Assembly (NCBI RefSeq): GCF_945277285.1
Contig: NZ_CALYPR010000003.1
Span: 62,001 to 126,000, forward strand
Origin: an uncultured Bartonella sp.
GTDB taxonomy: Bacteria; Pseudomonadota; Alphaproteobacteria; Rhizobiales; Rhizobiaceae
Length of the DNA stretch: 64,000 nt
Direction of reading: 5' to 3'
Below the pieces are notes generated by a model. The model searched no databases and had not been told where the DNA came from. It saw only the letters and a list, made by a program, of their open reading frames with translations. The position numbers and the translations under genes are program-made. This document shows positions 38,761 through 47,472 of this stretch, piece after piece. Each line of letters opens with the position of its first letter. Positions within the stretch are counted from its first letter, which is position 1.

Positions 38761-39987
38761 ATGAGCAATAAAGATTTTGATAACCCCTCCGAGGGGCCAT
38801 CGGCGCAGAATAGCAAAAGGAGTTTGAGATTTAAACGTCCTAAAAAGACTGTTTATATTCCTGCTTATGCCAATATTGCTTTCCGCGGCAATGTAAAGAA
38901 ACAGGCTATTTTCTGGCTTCTTGCACTGCTTTTCTTTGTTCTATTCATGTTTGTTTTTAGTTCGATCCTATTGCCTTTTGTGGCCGGAATTGTGCTTGCC
39001 TATTTTCTTAACCCAATTGTCGAAATACTTGAAAAATTGGGGATTTCAAGAATGTGGGGGACAGTTCTTATCACCATTGCTATTGTACTCGTTCTGGTGA
39101 TTGCCCTTACAATTCTCATTCCGGTCATTACTTCACAATTGCAACAGTTTATCCGCGACGGGTTACCTGACTATATCAATCGCATACAGGCTTTTTTTGC
39201 TAATCACAGCTTCGAATGGATCAAACAGTATATTGGTAGTGATGCATCAGAAATCCAATCAAATATTCAAGCGGTTTTGGGGCAAAGCTCGGAACTCATC
39301 AAATCGGTGCTGAATTCGGTGCTTGATTCAGGCAAATCGCTTGTTAATCTCGTAAGTCTTTTTATCGTGGCGCCGGTCGTTGCGTTTTACATGTTGCTTG
39401 ACTGGGAACGTATGATAACAACCATTGATTCGTGGATTCCGCGCGATCATCTTGAGACAGTGCGCGGTATTTGTCACGAAATGGATAGAGCTGTCGCCGG
39501 ATTTATCCGCGGGCAAACAACGGTTTGTCTTGCTCTTGGAGTATATTATGCTGCTGGACTAACTATTTCGGGGTTGAATTTCGGGCTGTTGATCGGTCTT
39601 TTTGTCGGTTTGATCAGTTTTATTCCTTATGTTGGTTCGATGACCGGTTTCGTTCTGTCGGTGGGCGTTGCATGGGTACAGTTTTATCCCGATCAATGGG
39701 AACGGATAATTGTTGTGATGGGAGTATTTTTTGTCGGACAGTTTCTTGAGGGGTATATTTTGCAACCGAAACTGGTTGGACAATCAGTTGGCCTCCATCC
39801 GGTTTGGCTGATGTTTGCACTGTTTGCTTTTGGTTCGCTTTTCGGCTTCACTGGCATGTTGATTGCAGTTCCAGCAGCAGCAGCAGTCGGGGTCCTTGTA
39901 AGGTTTGCCCTTCATACCTATCTGGAATCACCGCTTTATTCGGCAAACGGGCAATCATCAAGCGGGCATGCTGGAGATCAGGAATGA
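38761..39987 (+). CDS. AI-2E family (PerM-type) membrane protein
   Basis: 408 aa with about eight hydrophobic segments and a polar N-terminus of about 55 residues. The family end motif EGYILQPKLVGQSVGLHP is clear, as is LMFALFAFGSLFGFTGMLIAVPAAA. AI-2E/PerM proteins are permeases or exporters of varied substrates; transport of AI-2 here is not implied. It overlaps hdaA by 4 bases (ATGA), the usual coupling in Rhizobiales. Confidence 0.92.
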   Translation: MSNKDFDNPSEGPSAQNSKRSLRFKRPKKTVYIPAYANIAFRGNVKKQAIFWLLALLFFVLFMFVFSSILLPFVAGIVLAYFLNPIVEILEKLGISRMWGTVLITIAIVLVLVIALTILIPVITSQLQQFIRDGLPDYINRIQAFFANHSFEWIKQYIGSDASEIQSNIQAVLGQSSELIKSVLNSVLDSGKSLVNLVSLFIVAPVVAFYMLLDWERMITTIDSWIPRDHLETVRGICHEMDRAVAGFIRGQTTVCLALGVYYAAGLTISGLNFGLLIGLFVGLISFIPYVGSMTGFVLSVGVAWVQFYPDQWERIIVVMGVFFVGQFLEGYILQPKLVGQSVGLHPVWLMFALFAFGSLFGFTGMLIAVPAAAAVGVLVRFALHTYLESPLYSANGQSSSGHAGDQE

Positions 39988-40679
39988 ACAACCGGTTAGA
40001 GCAATTACCGCTCTCGCTTTCACATCCAACGGAGTTCTATTCAGATGATCTTGTTGTCACAAGAAGCAACAAAGCGGCTTTTGAACTGATTGAACATTGG
40101 CCAAATTGGCCAATGCCGATAGCTGTTCTCGTCGGTCCCGACGGCTCGGGAAAAACGCATTTTTCGAGTGTTTGGGCAAATGTTGCAGATGCGGTTTCCC
40201 AAAAAGCGGATAGGCTTGCAGACGCTATTGCTGTTATAGATAAAGGGAACCCTGTTCTGATCGAAGATGTCGATTCAGCTGTTCTGGATGAGGTGGCTTT
40301 TTTTCATCTTGTCAATGCTGTCAAGCAGCAGAATATCGTCAATCAAAAAGTAACGTTGCTTTTAACCGCAGATACTGCGCCGCTAAACTGGAATGTCAAA
40401 CTTGACGATCTTCGAAGCCGGCTGAAATCTGTCACATTGGCAATTATCGAGCAACCAGACGATGAGTTGTTGAACTCGGTAGCTTTCAAACTTTTTGCCG
40501 ATCGTCAAATAACGGTTGATCCAGCGGTGATTGAATTTTTGGTAAGCCGATCAGAACGGTCACTTTATGCATTGGGAAAAATCATCAATTCAATTGATCG
40601 GCTCGCCCTTCAAAGAAAAAGCAAGGTCACCAAAGCACTGGTTTCAGAAGTTATCAATGCAGTATCAAAAACAATCTAG
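39984..40679 (+). CDS. hdaA: HdaA: DnaA regulatory inactivator homolog
   Basis: 231-aa AAA+ protein related to the initiator DnaA but without its DNA-binding domain; with the sliding clamp it promotes DnaA-ATP hydrolysis. ATG 39984 lies in the stop of the transporter gene; the longer frame to 39804 is inside that gene and is rejected. The N-terminal MNNRLEQLPLSLSHP is the clamp-binding region (QLPLSL). Walker A GPDGSGKT is at 51-58 and the Walker B-like VLIEDVDS follows. It completes a replication/cell-cycle theme with cckA. Confidence 0.9.
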   Translation: MNNRLEQLPLSLSHPTEFYSDDLVVTRSNKAAFELIEHWPNWPMPIAVLVGPDGSGKTHFSSVWANVADAVSQKADRLADAIAVIDKGNPVLIEDVDSAVLDEVAFFHLVNAVKQQNIVNQKVTLLLTADTAPLNWNVKLDDLRSRLKSVTLAIIEQPDDELLNSVAFKLFADRQITVDPAVIEFLVSRSERSLYALGKIINSIDRLALQRKSKVTKALVSEVINAVSKTI

Positions 40680-40707
40680 TTTTATAGTTTTTTACGAGCT
40701 TTCTGCG

Positions 40708-41346
40708 TTAATGGTTGATAGAACTGGTCACAGCGCGGTCAATGATATTGGATAGAGTAGGGGCTTTTCTGCTTAAATCTTTTTCATTTGCCCAACCGAT
40801 AATATCAGTAGAGGGAACAACAATGCGATGCCAAGGGCCGAGCTGCTCGTAAGAACGCATTTCTTGACCGGATTTTATTGTTGCTACGATTTTAGAGTGC
40901 GTATCAGCTTTTAGATAAATTGTCGTGGGGACTTTGGCAAAGATAACGTTGGCAGCATTATTAGCCTCAAATTTTGCTCTTGGCGGTAAATTCGTGTCGG
41001 GCTTATAGGGAACGGGAGTTGAGGCATTTTGCGGTGTTGCTGACGGAGAAGAAGGAATAACTGATTGTGACTTTTCCGGAACTGGCACCTTTAAAATAGG
41101 ACGGGCAGCAAGTTCAGTTGATTCTTTTGTGATAATATCCGGCTTCTTTATCGGAGTAGCAGCAAATTGTTGGAAGCTTGCTTGTGTGCCCGGGGCGTTG
41201 TTTTTTGTTTCATAGGTATTGTGATACCAGCCGGCACCGCCAAGAAGAACGAGTCCTCCAAGCAGTAGATAGCTTAACAATGTTGAATCGGATTTCTGGG
41301 CACGGCGTTGCCGTGGTTTCTTCGTTTTCAAGTGTCTGACCACCAT
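40708..41346 (-). CDS. Membrane-anchored SH3-domain protein
   Basis: 212 aa. A basic N-terminus (KTKKPRQRRAQK) is followed by a transmembrane helix at about residues 22-40, a Pro/Ser-rich linker (about 45-125) and a bacterial SH3 domain near 130-195 (IYLKADTHSKIVATIKSGQE, then WHRIVVPSTDIIGWANEKDL). Such proteins are held on the outer face of the inner membrane and often bind cell wall. ATG 41346 has AAAGGA just upstream; the frame extends to a TTG at 41361. Function unknown. Confidence 0.8.
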   Translation of the reverse strand: MVVRHLKTKKPRQRRAQKSDSTLLSYLLLGGLVLLGGAGWYHNTYETKNNAPGTQASFQQFAATPIKKPDIITKESTELAARPILKVPVPEKSQSVIPSSPSATPQNASTPVPYKPDTNLPPRAKFEANNAANVIFAKVPTTIYLKADTHSKIVATIKSGQEMRSYEQLGPWHRIVVPSTDIIGWANEKDLSRKAPTLSNIIDRAVTSSINH

Positions 41347-41459
41347 AGCCAATCCTTTCAATCAGACGAATTTTGCCATGAAATTATTTGGGAAAAGTTA
41401 TCAGAAAAAAATTTTTGTCGTGATAAACGAAAAATAAACGAAAAAAATAAGATTTGCGC

Positions 41460-41488
41460 TTGCACTTCGGCATGGAAAAATTTAGGGA
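41460..41488 (+). promoter_or_regulatory. Possible promoter of tRNA-Pro
   Basis: TTGCAC at 41460-41465 and, 17 bases on, TAGGGA. It is a weak match to the sigma-70 consensus but placed about 25 bases before the tRNA. Confidence 0.3.
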
Positions 41489-41511
41489 ATGTGCGTGAAT
41501 GTTAATAATGT

Positions 41512-41588
41512 CGGAGCGTAGCGCAGTCTGGTAGCGCACCTGATTTGGGATCAGGGGGTCGTAGGTTCGAATCCTATCGCTCCGACCA
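41512..41588 (+). tRNA. tRNA-Pro (anticodon TGG)
   Basis: 77-base cloverleaf. The acceptor stem CGGAGCG pairs with CGCTCCG, the anticodon stem CCTGA/TCAGG holds the loop TTTGGGA (TGG), the T-arm is GTAGG TTCGAAT CCTAT, and CCA is encoded. It precedes the NDUFS4-like gene, an arrangement common in Rhizobiales. Confidence 0.98.
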
Positions 41589-41674
41589 TGACTTGATTTG
41601 ACAAAAAGATGATGCGACAAAGTGGTTATGAAGGTTTATAATCTTACCACAGCATGATCCGAAGGGAAAAAATC

Positions 41675-41980
41675 ATGGTAGCTCGAATTTTCAGCCCGGC
41701 TAAGACTGCAATGCAGTCCGGTAAAGGCAATACAGGTTTCTGGGTTCTTCAATTTGAACCAAGCAAAGCCAAAATGATTGACCCGTTGATGGGCTACACA
41801 TCTTCAGGTGATATGAAAAGTCAGGTTAAGTTGACATTTGAAACGCAGCAGGAGGCTGTATCCTATGCGACCAAAAACGGTATTGCATACCGGATTGAAG
41901 AGCCGCATCCCGTTACCCGCAAAAAGGTTTCATATTCTGATAATTTTCGGAACGATCGACAGGTCCCTTGGACACATTAA
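41675..41980 (+). CDS. NDUFS4-like complex I accessory subunit (ETC_C1_NDUFA4)
   Basis: 101-aa homologue of the mitochondrial NDUFS4/AQDQ accessory subunit, found beside the electron-transport NADH dehydrogenase in alphaproteobacteria. MVARIFSPAKTAMQSGKGNT, then WVLQFEP, DPLMGYTSSGDM and the end SYSDNFRNDRQVPWTH match the family. ATG 41675 has GAAGGGA nine to fifteen bases upstream; the frame runs back to 41654. It sits between two tRNA genes. Confidence 0.93.
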   Translation: MVARIFSPAKTAMQSGKGNTGFWVLQFEPSKAKMIDPLMGYTSSGDMKSQVKLTFETQQEAVSYATKNGIAYRIEEPHPVTRKKVSYSDNFRNDRQVPWTH

Positions 41981-42005
41981 AACCATAATAGTCTATTGAT
42001 TGTTT

Positions 42006-42082
<77 letters not shown>

Positions 42083-42112
42083 TCCATTCTACATAATAAG
42101 TTCATGAGTAAA

Positions 42113-42142
42113 ATAGGTTTAAAATCCGATGTTTAAACCTAT
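42113..42142 (+). terminator. Perfect inverted repeat after tRNA-Arg
   Basis: ATAGGTTTAAA / TTTAAACCTAT, 11 bp with an 8-base loop, followed by a weak T-rich stretch. It is 30 bases after the tRNA and probably ends its transcript. Confidence 0.5.
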
Positions 42143-42425
42143 GGTTCTTTTCTATAAAAGCGTCCTATTAAAAGTTACATGGCTTAATTTACAAGCATGT
42201 ATCGGAAGATATTTTTAATTTATTCAGCAGTGGTATTATTAAACCTATGCACGAAAGTTGTTTGGGAATAAACGTTTGTGTTACCTTACTATTTGAAATA
42301 AATATGTTGAGCAGATATTTCAAACTTAAAGATTGCTTTTTTTATAATCTACAATCAATTCTGAATTTTTTTAAAAATGGTGCGCTCTTATCTAAAGTTG
42401 TCTCGCGATAAAAGGGAAAAGCCCG

Positions 42426-42590
42426 TTAGGCAGCGTCGGATTCTTCTATCAGGTCTTCCATCGTCGCTCCGCCAAATTTAACGGGCAAGCTTTTTCCAGT
42501 TGCTGCCTCAATCAGCCGAAATTTAACTTTTTGTCTATGCGTGAAATACTGTTTAATAAACAGGTTTCCTGTTATTTTCTTTTTAACTCG
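42426..42590 (-). pseudogene. 3'-end remnant of an unidentified gene
   Basis: An open stretch of 54 codons with no start but a natural-looking acidic C-terminus: FRLIEAATGKSLPVKF, then GGATMEDLIEESDAA and TAA. It is bounded upstream by an in-frame TAG and by AT-rich non-coding DNA, and is visibly richer in G and C than its surroundings. This is what a truncated gene end would look like; I do not recognise the family. Chance remains possible. Confidence 0.35.
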
Positions 42591-44117
42591 CTATTTTCTT
42601 GGTGTTAAAAATCGCTTGAAGCAAAATTATTTGATAAAGTCTGTCAATCCTCTCCCTCCGGTTTTGTTAGAAAGATCAAATTGATGCTTTTGACAAAATA
42701 ACAACCTCGTCGATATTGCTATATTATAAATGGTCACTCAAAGGATATTAATAACGCCTTTTACGAAGTAGTGAGATAATCTCTCATGGGAAAAAGTCGG
42801 TTTTAATGAATGCTGAAGCGCCGATGTTTCCCATCATAATCATAATGGAAAGCAATTTTACTGTCTGGCCCGACGTAAGTTTTTTTTTTAAAGATAATTG
42901 ATTGTTGCTGGATCGATCGTAAAGAATTTTATTCTCTCTTTGAGATGTTGCAAATTTTGAGACGGTGCAAATAATGTAAATCTGGTTGTGGAGCCGGAAC
43001 CACCTAATGGTGGGGGTAAAGCTATAGTCATCGGGCTGTTCCGAATGCTGGGGCGTGGTAAAAAGCAAGTTGCGTTCTGTTTTGTCTTCAAAAATGATCA
43101 TATTTCAATTTTTTGAGTAGGGTAACTGAAGTAGTCAAAGGTCGTGCAAATAAGAGTAAAACCTAATCTCCAATCTGATTATAAGCTTCGGGTTGATTAA
43201 TGTCTGGCTTTGAATAGACATATCAATGATAAGCTTCTTGGTTGTGATGTTTTTTGCGAAAAAAGAGTTGTGATAAATGAGCGGGCTAAAACTTTTCTTT
43301 ATAAAAAGAAAATAGCTATTCTGCTGCGGCAATAGTTAAATTTAAAACTTGGGAGATTCAAAGGGAAAAGAAGATAGAGGATGTATCATTTGTAAGCTAT
43401 AAATGAAAATGAAGACATTCTGATGTGTGAATTTTTCCAAAGCACCAGACGATGTTAACTGATGCGACAACACCGACATATTGTAATGAACGATCAATTC
43501 TATATTGCCCATTGGCAATTTAATAAAAATTTGCTCCGTCGTGCTATGGCATTTTACCTTAGCAGGTTAAGGGCAAACAGTATGAAGGAAAGGTCGGTAT
43601 TCGACGATATAGATGAAGCCTATGTTGGCGTTCTAACTTTTGAAAAATTCAACAGTGCCATATTTTAAGTATCGTATAAATTTTAAAAATGTTTGGAAAT
43701 AACGCCAAATCGATACGTTTAAATAAATATAAAAAAAATTTGTAGCGATCCGTTCATATTCGCATTTATGCGATAAAATTCAGTTTGATAGCTGGAATCA
43801 TTGGTAAATTTTTTAAATCGAAAAAACTAAACGACGCGTGTTTTAAAATCGTTATATTTGTTACGAGTTCGGCTTGATGAACGTCGATTTTTAAAAAATT
43901 AAAATCACTAGTATTTTTCTTTGAGCTGCCGGTTTTCTATGTAACTGCATGAGAGACAAGATTATTCGAAGCCAGAATCGGTGGCATCAGTTCGATAATA
44001 GGAAAAGATTGGAGCAAACATTTCTGGCAAATAACGTAGAGCTCAATTTGGCAGAGATATAAAAATCTGATTTTACCACGGAAGAATTTAGCTTTTTCGT
44101 ATTGAAATGGAAATCAA

Positions 44118-44192
44118 TGGTACGCCCAAGGGGATTTGAACCCCTGTTTCCGCCGTGAAAGGGCGGCGTCCTAACCACTAGACGATGGGCGC
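44118..44192 (-). tRNA. tRNA-Glu (anticodon TTC)
   Basis: 75 bases on the minus strand. The acceptor stem GCGCCCA pairs with TGGGCGT (one wobble), the anticodon stem CCGCC/GGCGG encloses CTTTCAC (TTC), the T-arm is AGGGG TTCAAAT CCCCT, and CCA is encoded. Confidence 0.97.
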
Positions 44193-44255
44193 GTATCAGT
44201 GAAACGGCTTATAGAGAGGATATTTTTTAATCGCAAGCCCTGTTTGCAACTTTTT

Positions 44256-45575
44256 TTAATTTTTTACTGAACAACTCCAATTCCAATCACGTTTAGGTCC
44301 GACATCCACATGGATTGATTGGTGACAATAAGTTCCAACACCGCCACGGTTGGGCAAAGCGCGAACGAATTTGGCAACCTCCCATTTATCGGTGTCGGGA
44401 ACCTGTATGTCTGCGGCTGCACAAGACATGTGCATTGATCGCTTTGCTCCATTGACCTTCTGGTTATAGGCCGGACTGCGATATCCTGATGTAATAATAA
44501 CAGGCTTGTTAAAACGTCGTTCGATGGTTTTCAAGATTGCTACAAGTTGTGGTCTCAGGCATGAAACCTCGACATCTTTTCTGGCCACCTTTAAACCGTT
44601 GGGCAAAGAACGTCCGTATAGGCTTACCGATGCGAGCGTATAAAGCGAAGGCGAATCAATTTCATTAGCATCAATATCGGTGTCATCATAAAGGCTTGTG
44701 CGATGCTTGATGACAATGCCGCCGTTAGGCCGAACCCCCGGTAAAACATCATTGTATTCGTGGGGATCTTTTTTGGGTAGCGGAACGAGAGCTGCCTTGG
44801 TTTCACTATCAACAGGTTTGTTTTGTCTTTGGCTGTCTGATCGCCCGAAAAGTCGCATAAGACTTCCCTTTTTTTGACTTGTTGCATCGCGTTCCGGTGC
44901 TTGACGGGAAGTTTCAATGGATTGTGCCGGGGGAGTGGTGGAAGGGGGGATGTTGCTGTTATCAGATTTCGGTGAAGGTTCATTTCCATTTGAAGAGGGA
45001 GCAACTTGTGATGAAACGGGAGCTTGTCCATTCATTGCAAGTGTTTGTTGGGCGGACATTTCAGGTGCTGCAGGTGTCTGTTCAACAGGTGCAATGTCGG
45101 CTTTTTTCTTTCCGAAAGAAAAAAGTGCGGTTTTTTTGGGTTTTTGTTCCTCGGTCAATGCCTGCTCGGTTGGTTGTTGTAGGGGAGAAACTTGTGGCGA
45201 AGTCGGTGTATTGATTCGTTCACCGGATTTTTTGACTTCCTGCATTGCCTGTTGTTCAGAAGCAACTGCTTTTTGATTTTGTGCCGGCATTTGGGTCGGA
45301 ACAGGTATTTTTGCAGATGAATTGGAGTTTTGTTCTGGGGGAAGACCAGAATTTAATCCATTTTCGAGGTTGCCCGATTGGCCGGAATTGTTTTCGGACA
45401 CAGACGGTTGAGATGTTTGTGCCGTTTTATCGATTGTACCCAACATACCATTATTCGAGTTGCAGGCTGTCAAGATCAAGGTCGCCGACATAAAAAGGCC
45501 TAAGCCCAACAGATTGCGATAAAAAAAACGATGAGGCTTTTTCTTGGTTAGAAAAATGTCAGTATCGGCTAACAA
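44256..45575 (-). CDS. Lipoprotein with an M15-type peptidase domain (YcbK-like)
   Basis: 439 aa. The N-terminus has a lipobox LTAC (C38) after a hydrophobic stretch, then about 230 residues of low-complexity Gln/Pro/Ser/Ala-rich linker, then a Peptidase_M15_3/YcbK-like domain (about 320-436): PVIITSGYRSPAYN, SMHMSCAAADIQV with the first His and Asp ligands, and SIHVDVG with the second His. Relatives cut peptidoglycan peptides. The start is a TTG at 45575 with AGAGG seven bases upstream. It is near tRNA-Glu and otherwise isolated. Substrate inferred. Confidence 0.87.
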   Translation of the reverse strand: MLADTDIFLTKKKPHRFFYRNLLGLGLFMSATLILTACNSNNGMLGTIDKTAQTSQPSVSENNSGQSGNLENGLNSGLPPEQNSNSSAKIPVPTQMPAQNQKAVASEQQAMQEVKKSGERINTPTSPQVSPLQQPTEQALTEEQKPKKTALFSFGKKKADIAPVEQTPAAPEMSAQQTLAMNGQAPVSSQVAPSSNGNEPSPKSDNSNIPPSTTPPAQSIETSRQAPERDATSQKKGSLMRLFGRSDSQRQNKPVDSETKAALVPLPKKDPHEYNDVLPGVRPNGGIVIKHRTSLYDDTDIDANEIDSPSLYTLASVSLYGRSLPNGLKVARKDVEVSCLRPQLVAILKTIERRFNKPVIITSGYRSPAYNQKVNGAKRSMHMSCAAADIQVPDTDKWEVAKFVRALPNRGGVGTYCHQSIHVDVGPKRDWNWSCSVKN

Positions 45576-45861
45576 TCAGCGACCTCTCATTGTGGCCAAA
45601 GGCCTTTGCTTTTTTTTATCGTGTTAGGTAACACGAACAGGATTACGTCTTAGATGGCAATAAAATGCGACTATTTTATATTATAAACAAAAAACGCTTA
45701 CACGCCACGATTCACGATTGTAATTTATGATACCTTAACCATACAATTTATGGAAAACAACAAAACTGAATGAATATCTTCCGTCCTCTTTTGACGTTGG
45801 CTTTTTGTTAATCTCATGATAGGAAAAGTCCTTATACTATTGATGGGAATTAAAAATTAAG

Positions 45862-46209
45862 ATGACGGCGCCTTTTAAAACAACACAAAGTTTTGTTCTT
45901 GCATTAATTGCTATTGCAGTAATGGGGTGCTCTCGTGGTGCCGAATTCACGGCACCGGAACAAGCAGGGGCCTCTCATCAGGACACATATCCAAGATTTT
46001 CCAATAAGCCCAAAGCCGCGACTGAGCAGTTTTCTGAAGCAGACAAGCAGTCGTTGACCAATAGACTGGATTCAGATGCAGCTAATTTACGAAAGGTGTC
46101 TGGGCATTCCGCGAATAGTGCTTCCAATCTGGCAAAAGCCAAAGAAGATGCGCAGCGCGAGGCGGAAGAAACAGTCCGCCAGATCGAACAGAGTGGCGAA
46201 CAACACTGA
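45862..46209 (+). CDS. Small putative lipoprotein
   Basis: 115 aa. Signal residues 10-22 end in the lipobox VMGC, placing the lipidated cysteine at C23. The mature part is polar, with a predicted helical C-terminal third (SASNLAKAKEDAQREAEETV). No family recognised. It lies 66 bases upstream of the aminotransferase gene on the same strand and may be co-transcribed with it. Confidence 0.78.
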   Translation: MTAPFKTTQSFVLALIAIAVMGCSRGAEFTAPEQAGASHQDTYPRFSNKPKAATEQFSEADKQSLTNRLDSDAANLRKVSGHSANSASNLAKAKEDAQREAEETVRQIEQSGEQH

Positions 46210-46275
46210 TAAGTTGTAAGCTACGTCTGTTTTTATTGTAAACCTTCACATCAACTTTTTGGACCGGATTAAAAA

Positions 46276-47469
46276 ATGTCGGAAGAATTCCATAAAATTC
46301 GTCGCTTGCCGCCTTATGTATTTGAACAGGTTAACCGCCTTAAGGCTGCTGCACGAGCGAAGGGAGCAGACATTATTGATCTTGGAATGGGAAATCCTGA
46401 TCTGCCAACGCCGCAAAATATTGTCGATAAACTTTGCGAGGTGGTACAAGATCCCAGAACTCATCGCTATTCAGCTTCACGTGGCATTCCCGGGTTAAGA
46501 CGGGCACAGGCCAAGTATTATGAACGGCGTTTTGGCGTAAAGCTGGATCCGAATACACAAGTCATTGCGACGTTGGGTTCAAAAGAGGGCTTTGCCAATA
46601 TGGCGCAGGCAATCACAGCCCCGGGGGACGTAGTTTTATGTCCAAACCCGACTTATCCCATTCACTCGTTCGGCTTCATCATGTCGGGTGGCGTCATTCG
46701 TTCGATGCCGGCATATCCGGGTGAAGAATTGTTGCGTGCACTCGATCGTGCAGTCAAACACTCAATTCCGAAACCTATCGCTGTAATTTTGAATTATCCC
46801 TCCAATCCTACGGCATATATTGCTGATCTCGATTTTTATAAAGAAGTGGTAGAATTTGCCAGAAAAAATGACATCATTCTACTTTCCGATCTCGCTTATG
46901 CTGAAATCTATTTTGGTGACAAAGAGCCGCCTTCAGTTTTACAGGTACCGGGTGCTATTGACGTTGCAGTCGAATTTACATCAATGTCAAAGAGCTTTTC
47001 TATGCCGGGTTGGCGTATGGGCTTTGCTGTTGGAAACGAACGGCTGATTGCAGCCTTGACACGTGTCAAATCCTATCTTGATTACGGCGCTTTCACACCG
47101 ATTCAGGTGGCTGCTGCCTATGCGTTAAATGGCGATGGTTCAGATATTGCCTATGTGCGTTCAGTTTATAAGAAACGGCGAGATATCATGGTGGAAAGTT
47201 TCCATCGTTCCGGATGGGATGTTCCTTCTCCTGAAGCAACAATGTTTGCTTGGGCACCGATTCCTGAACAATATAAACATCTCGGTTCATTGGCGTTCTC
47301 CAAATTGCTGATCGAAAAGGCTGATGTTGCCGTTTCTCCGGGGATTGGTTTTGGTGAGCAGGGCGATGATTATGTGCGCATAGCACTGGTCGAAAACGAA
47401 CATCGCTTGAGGCAAGCAGCACGCAATATCAAACGCTTCTTTTCAGAAGAAAAAAATAAGGCAGCTTGA
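46276..47469 (+). CDS. PLP-dependent aminotransferase (AlaC/DapL-like)
   Basis: 397 aa, fold type I class I/II aminotransferase. The PLP lysine is K239 in SMSKSFSMPGWRMGF; NYPSNPTAYIADL and LSDLAYAEIYFGD supply the phosphate- and ring-binding contacts. It is closest in pattern to AlaC (glutamate-pyruvate aminotransferase; compare RLPPYVF and IIDLGMGNPD). In Rhizobiales this gene precedes hom and is often called LL-diaminopimelate or aspartate aminotransferase; the substrate is uncertain. Three bases separate it from hom. Confidence 0.9.
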   Translation: MSEEFHKIRRLPPYVFEQVNRLKAAARAKGADIIDLGMGNPDLPTPQNIVDKLCEVVQDPRTHRYSASRGIPGLRRAQAKYYERRFGVKLDPNTQVIATLGSKEGFANMAQAITAPGDVVLCPNPTYPIHSFGFIMSGGVIRSMPAYPGEELLRALDRAVKHSIPKPIAVILNYPSNPTAYIADLDFYKEVVEFARKNDIILLSDLAYAEIYFGDKEPPSVLQVPGAIDVAVEFTSMSKSFSMPGWRMGFAVGNERLIAALTRVKSYLDYGAFTPIQVAAAYALNGDGSDIAYVRSVYKKRRDIMVESFHRSGWDVPSPEATMFAWAPIPEQYKHLGSLAFSKLLIEKADVAVSPGIGFGEQGDDYVRIALVENEHRLRQAARNIKRFFSEEKNKAA

Positions 47470-47472
47470 GTC

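Larger units (their letters stand above)
42083..44117. other. 2-kb gene-poor region
   Basis: AT-rich DNA between two tRNA genes with no full-length gene on either strand. It holds a perfect 11-bp inverted repeat (42113-42142), a GC-richer island with a gene-end remnant and long imperfect hairpin (42414-42590), and several ORFs of 60-105 codons (42784-43101, 43462-43668) without good ribosome sites or family resemblance. It looks like decayed former gene space. Confidence 0.55.

Noticed and set aside
42784-43101. 105-codon minus-strand ORF and an overlapping 67-codon ORF
   Set aside because: No ribosome site, mixed composition, no recognisable family and AT-rich surroundings; treated as chance frames in decayed DNA.
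43462-43668. 68-codon plus-strand ORF
   Set aside because: No ribosome site or family resemblance; it lies alone in gene-poor DNA.
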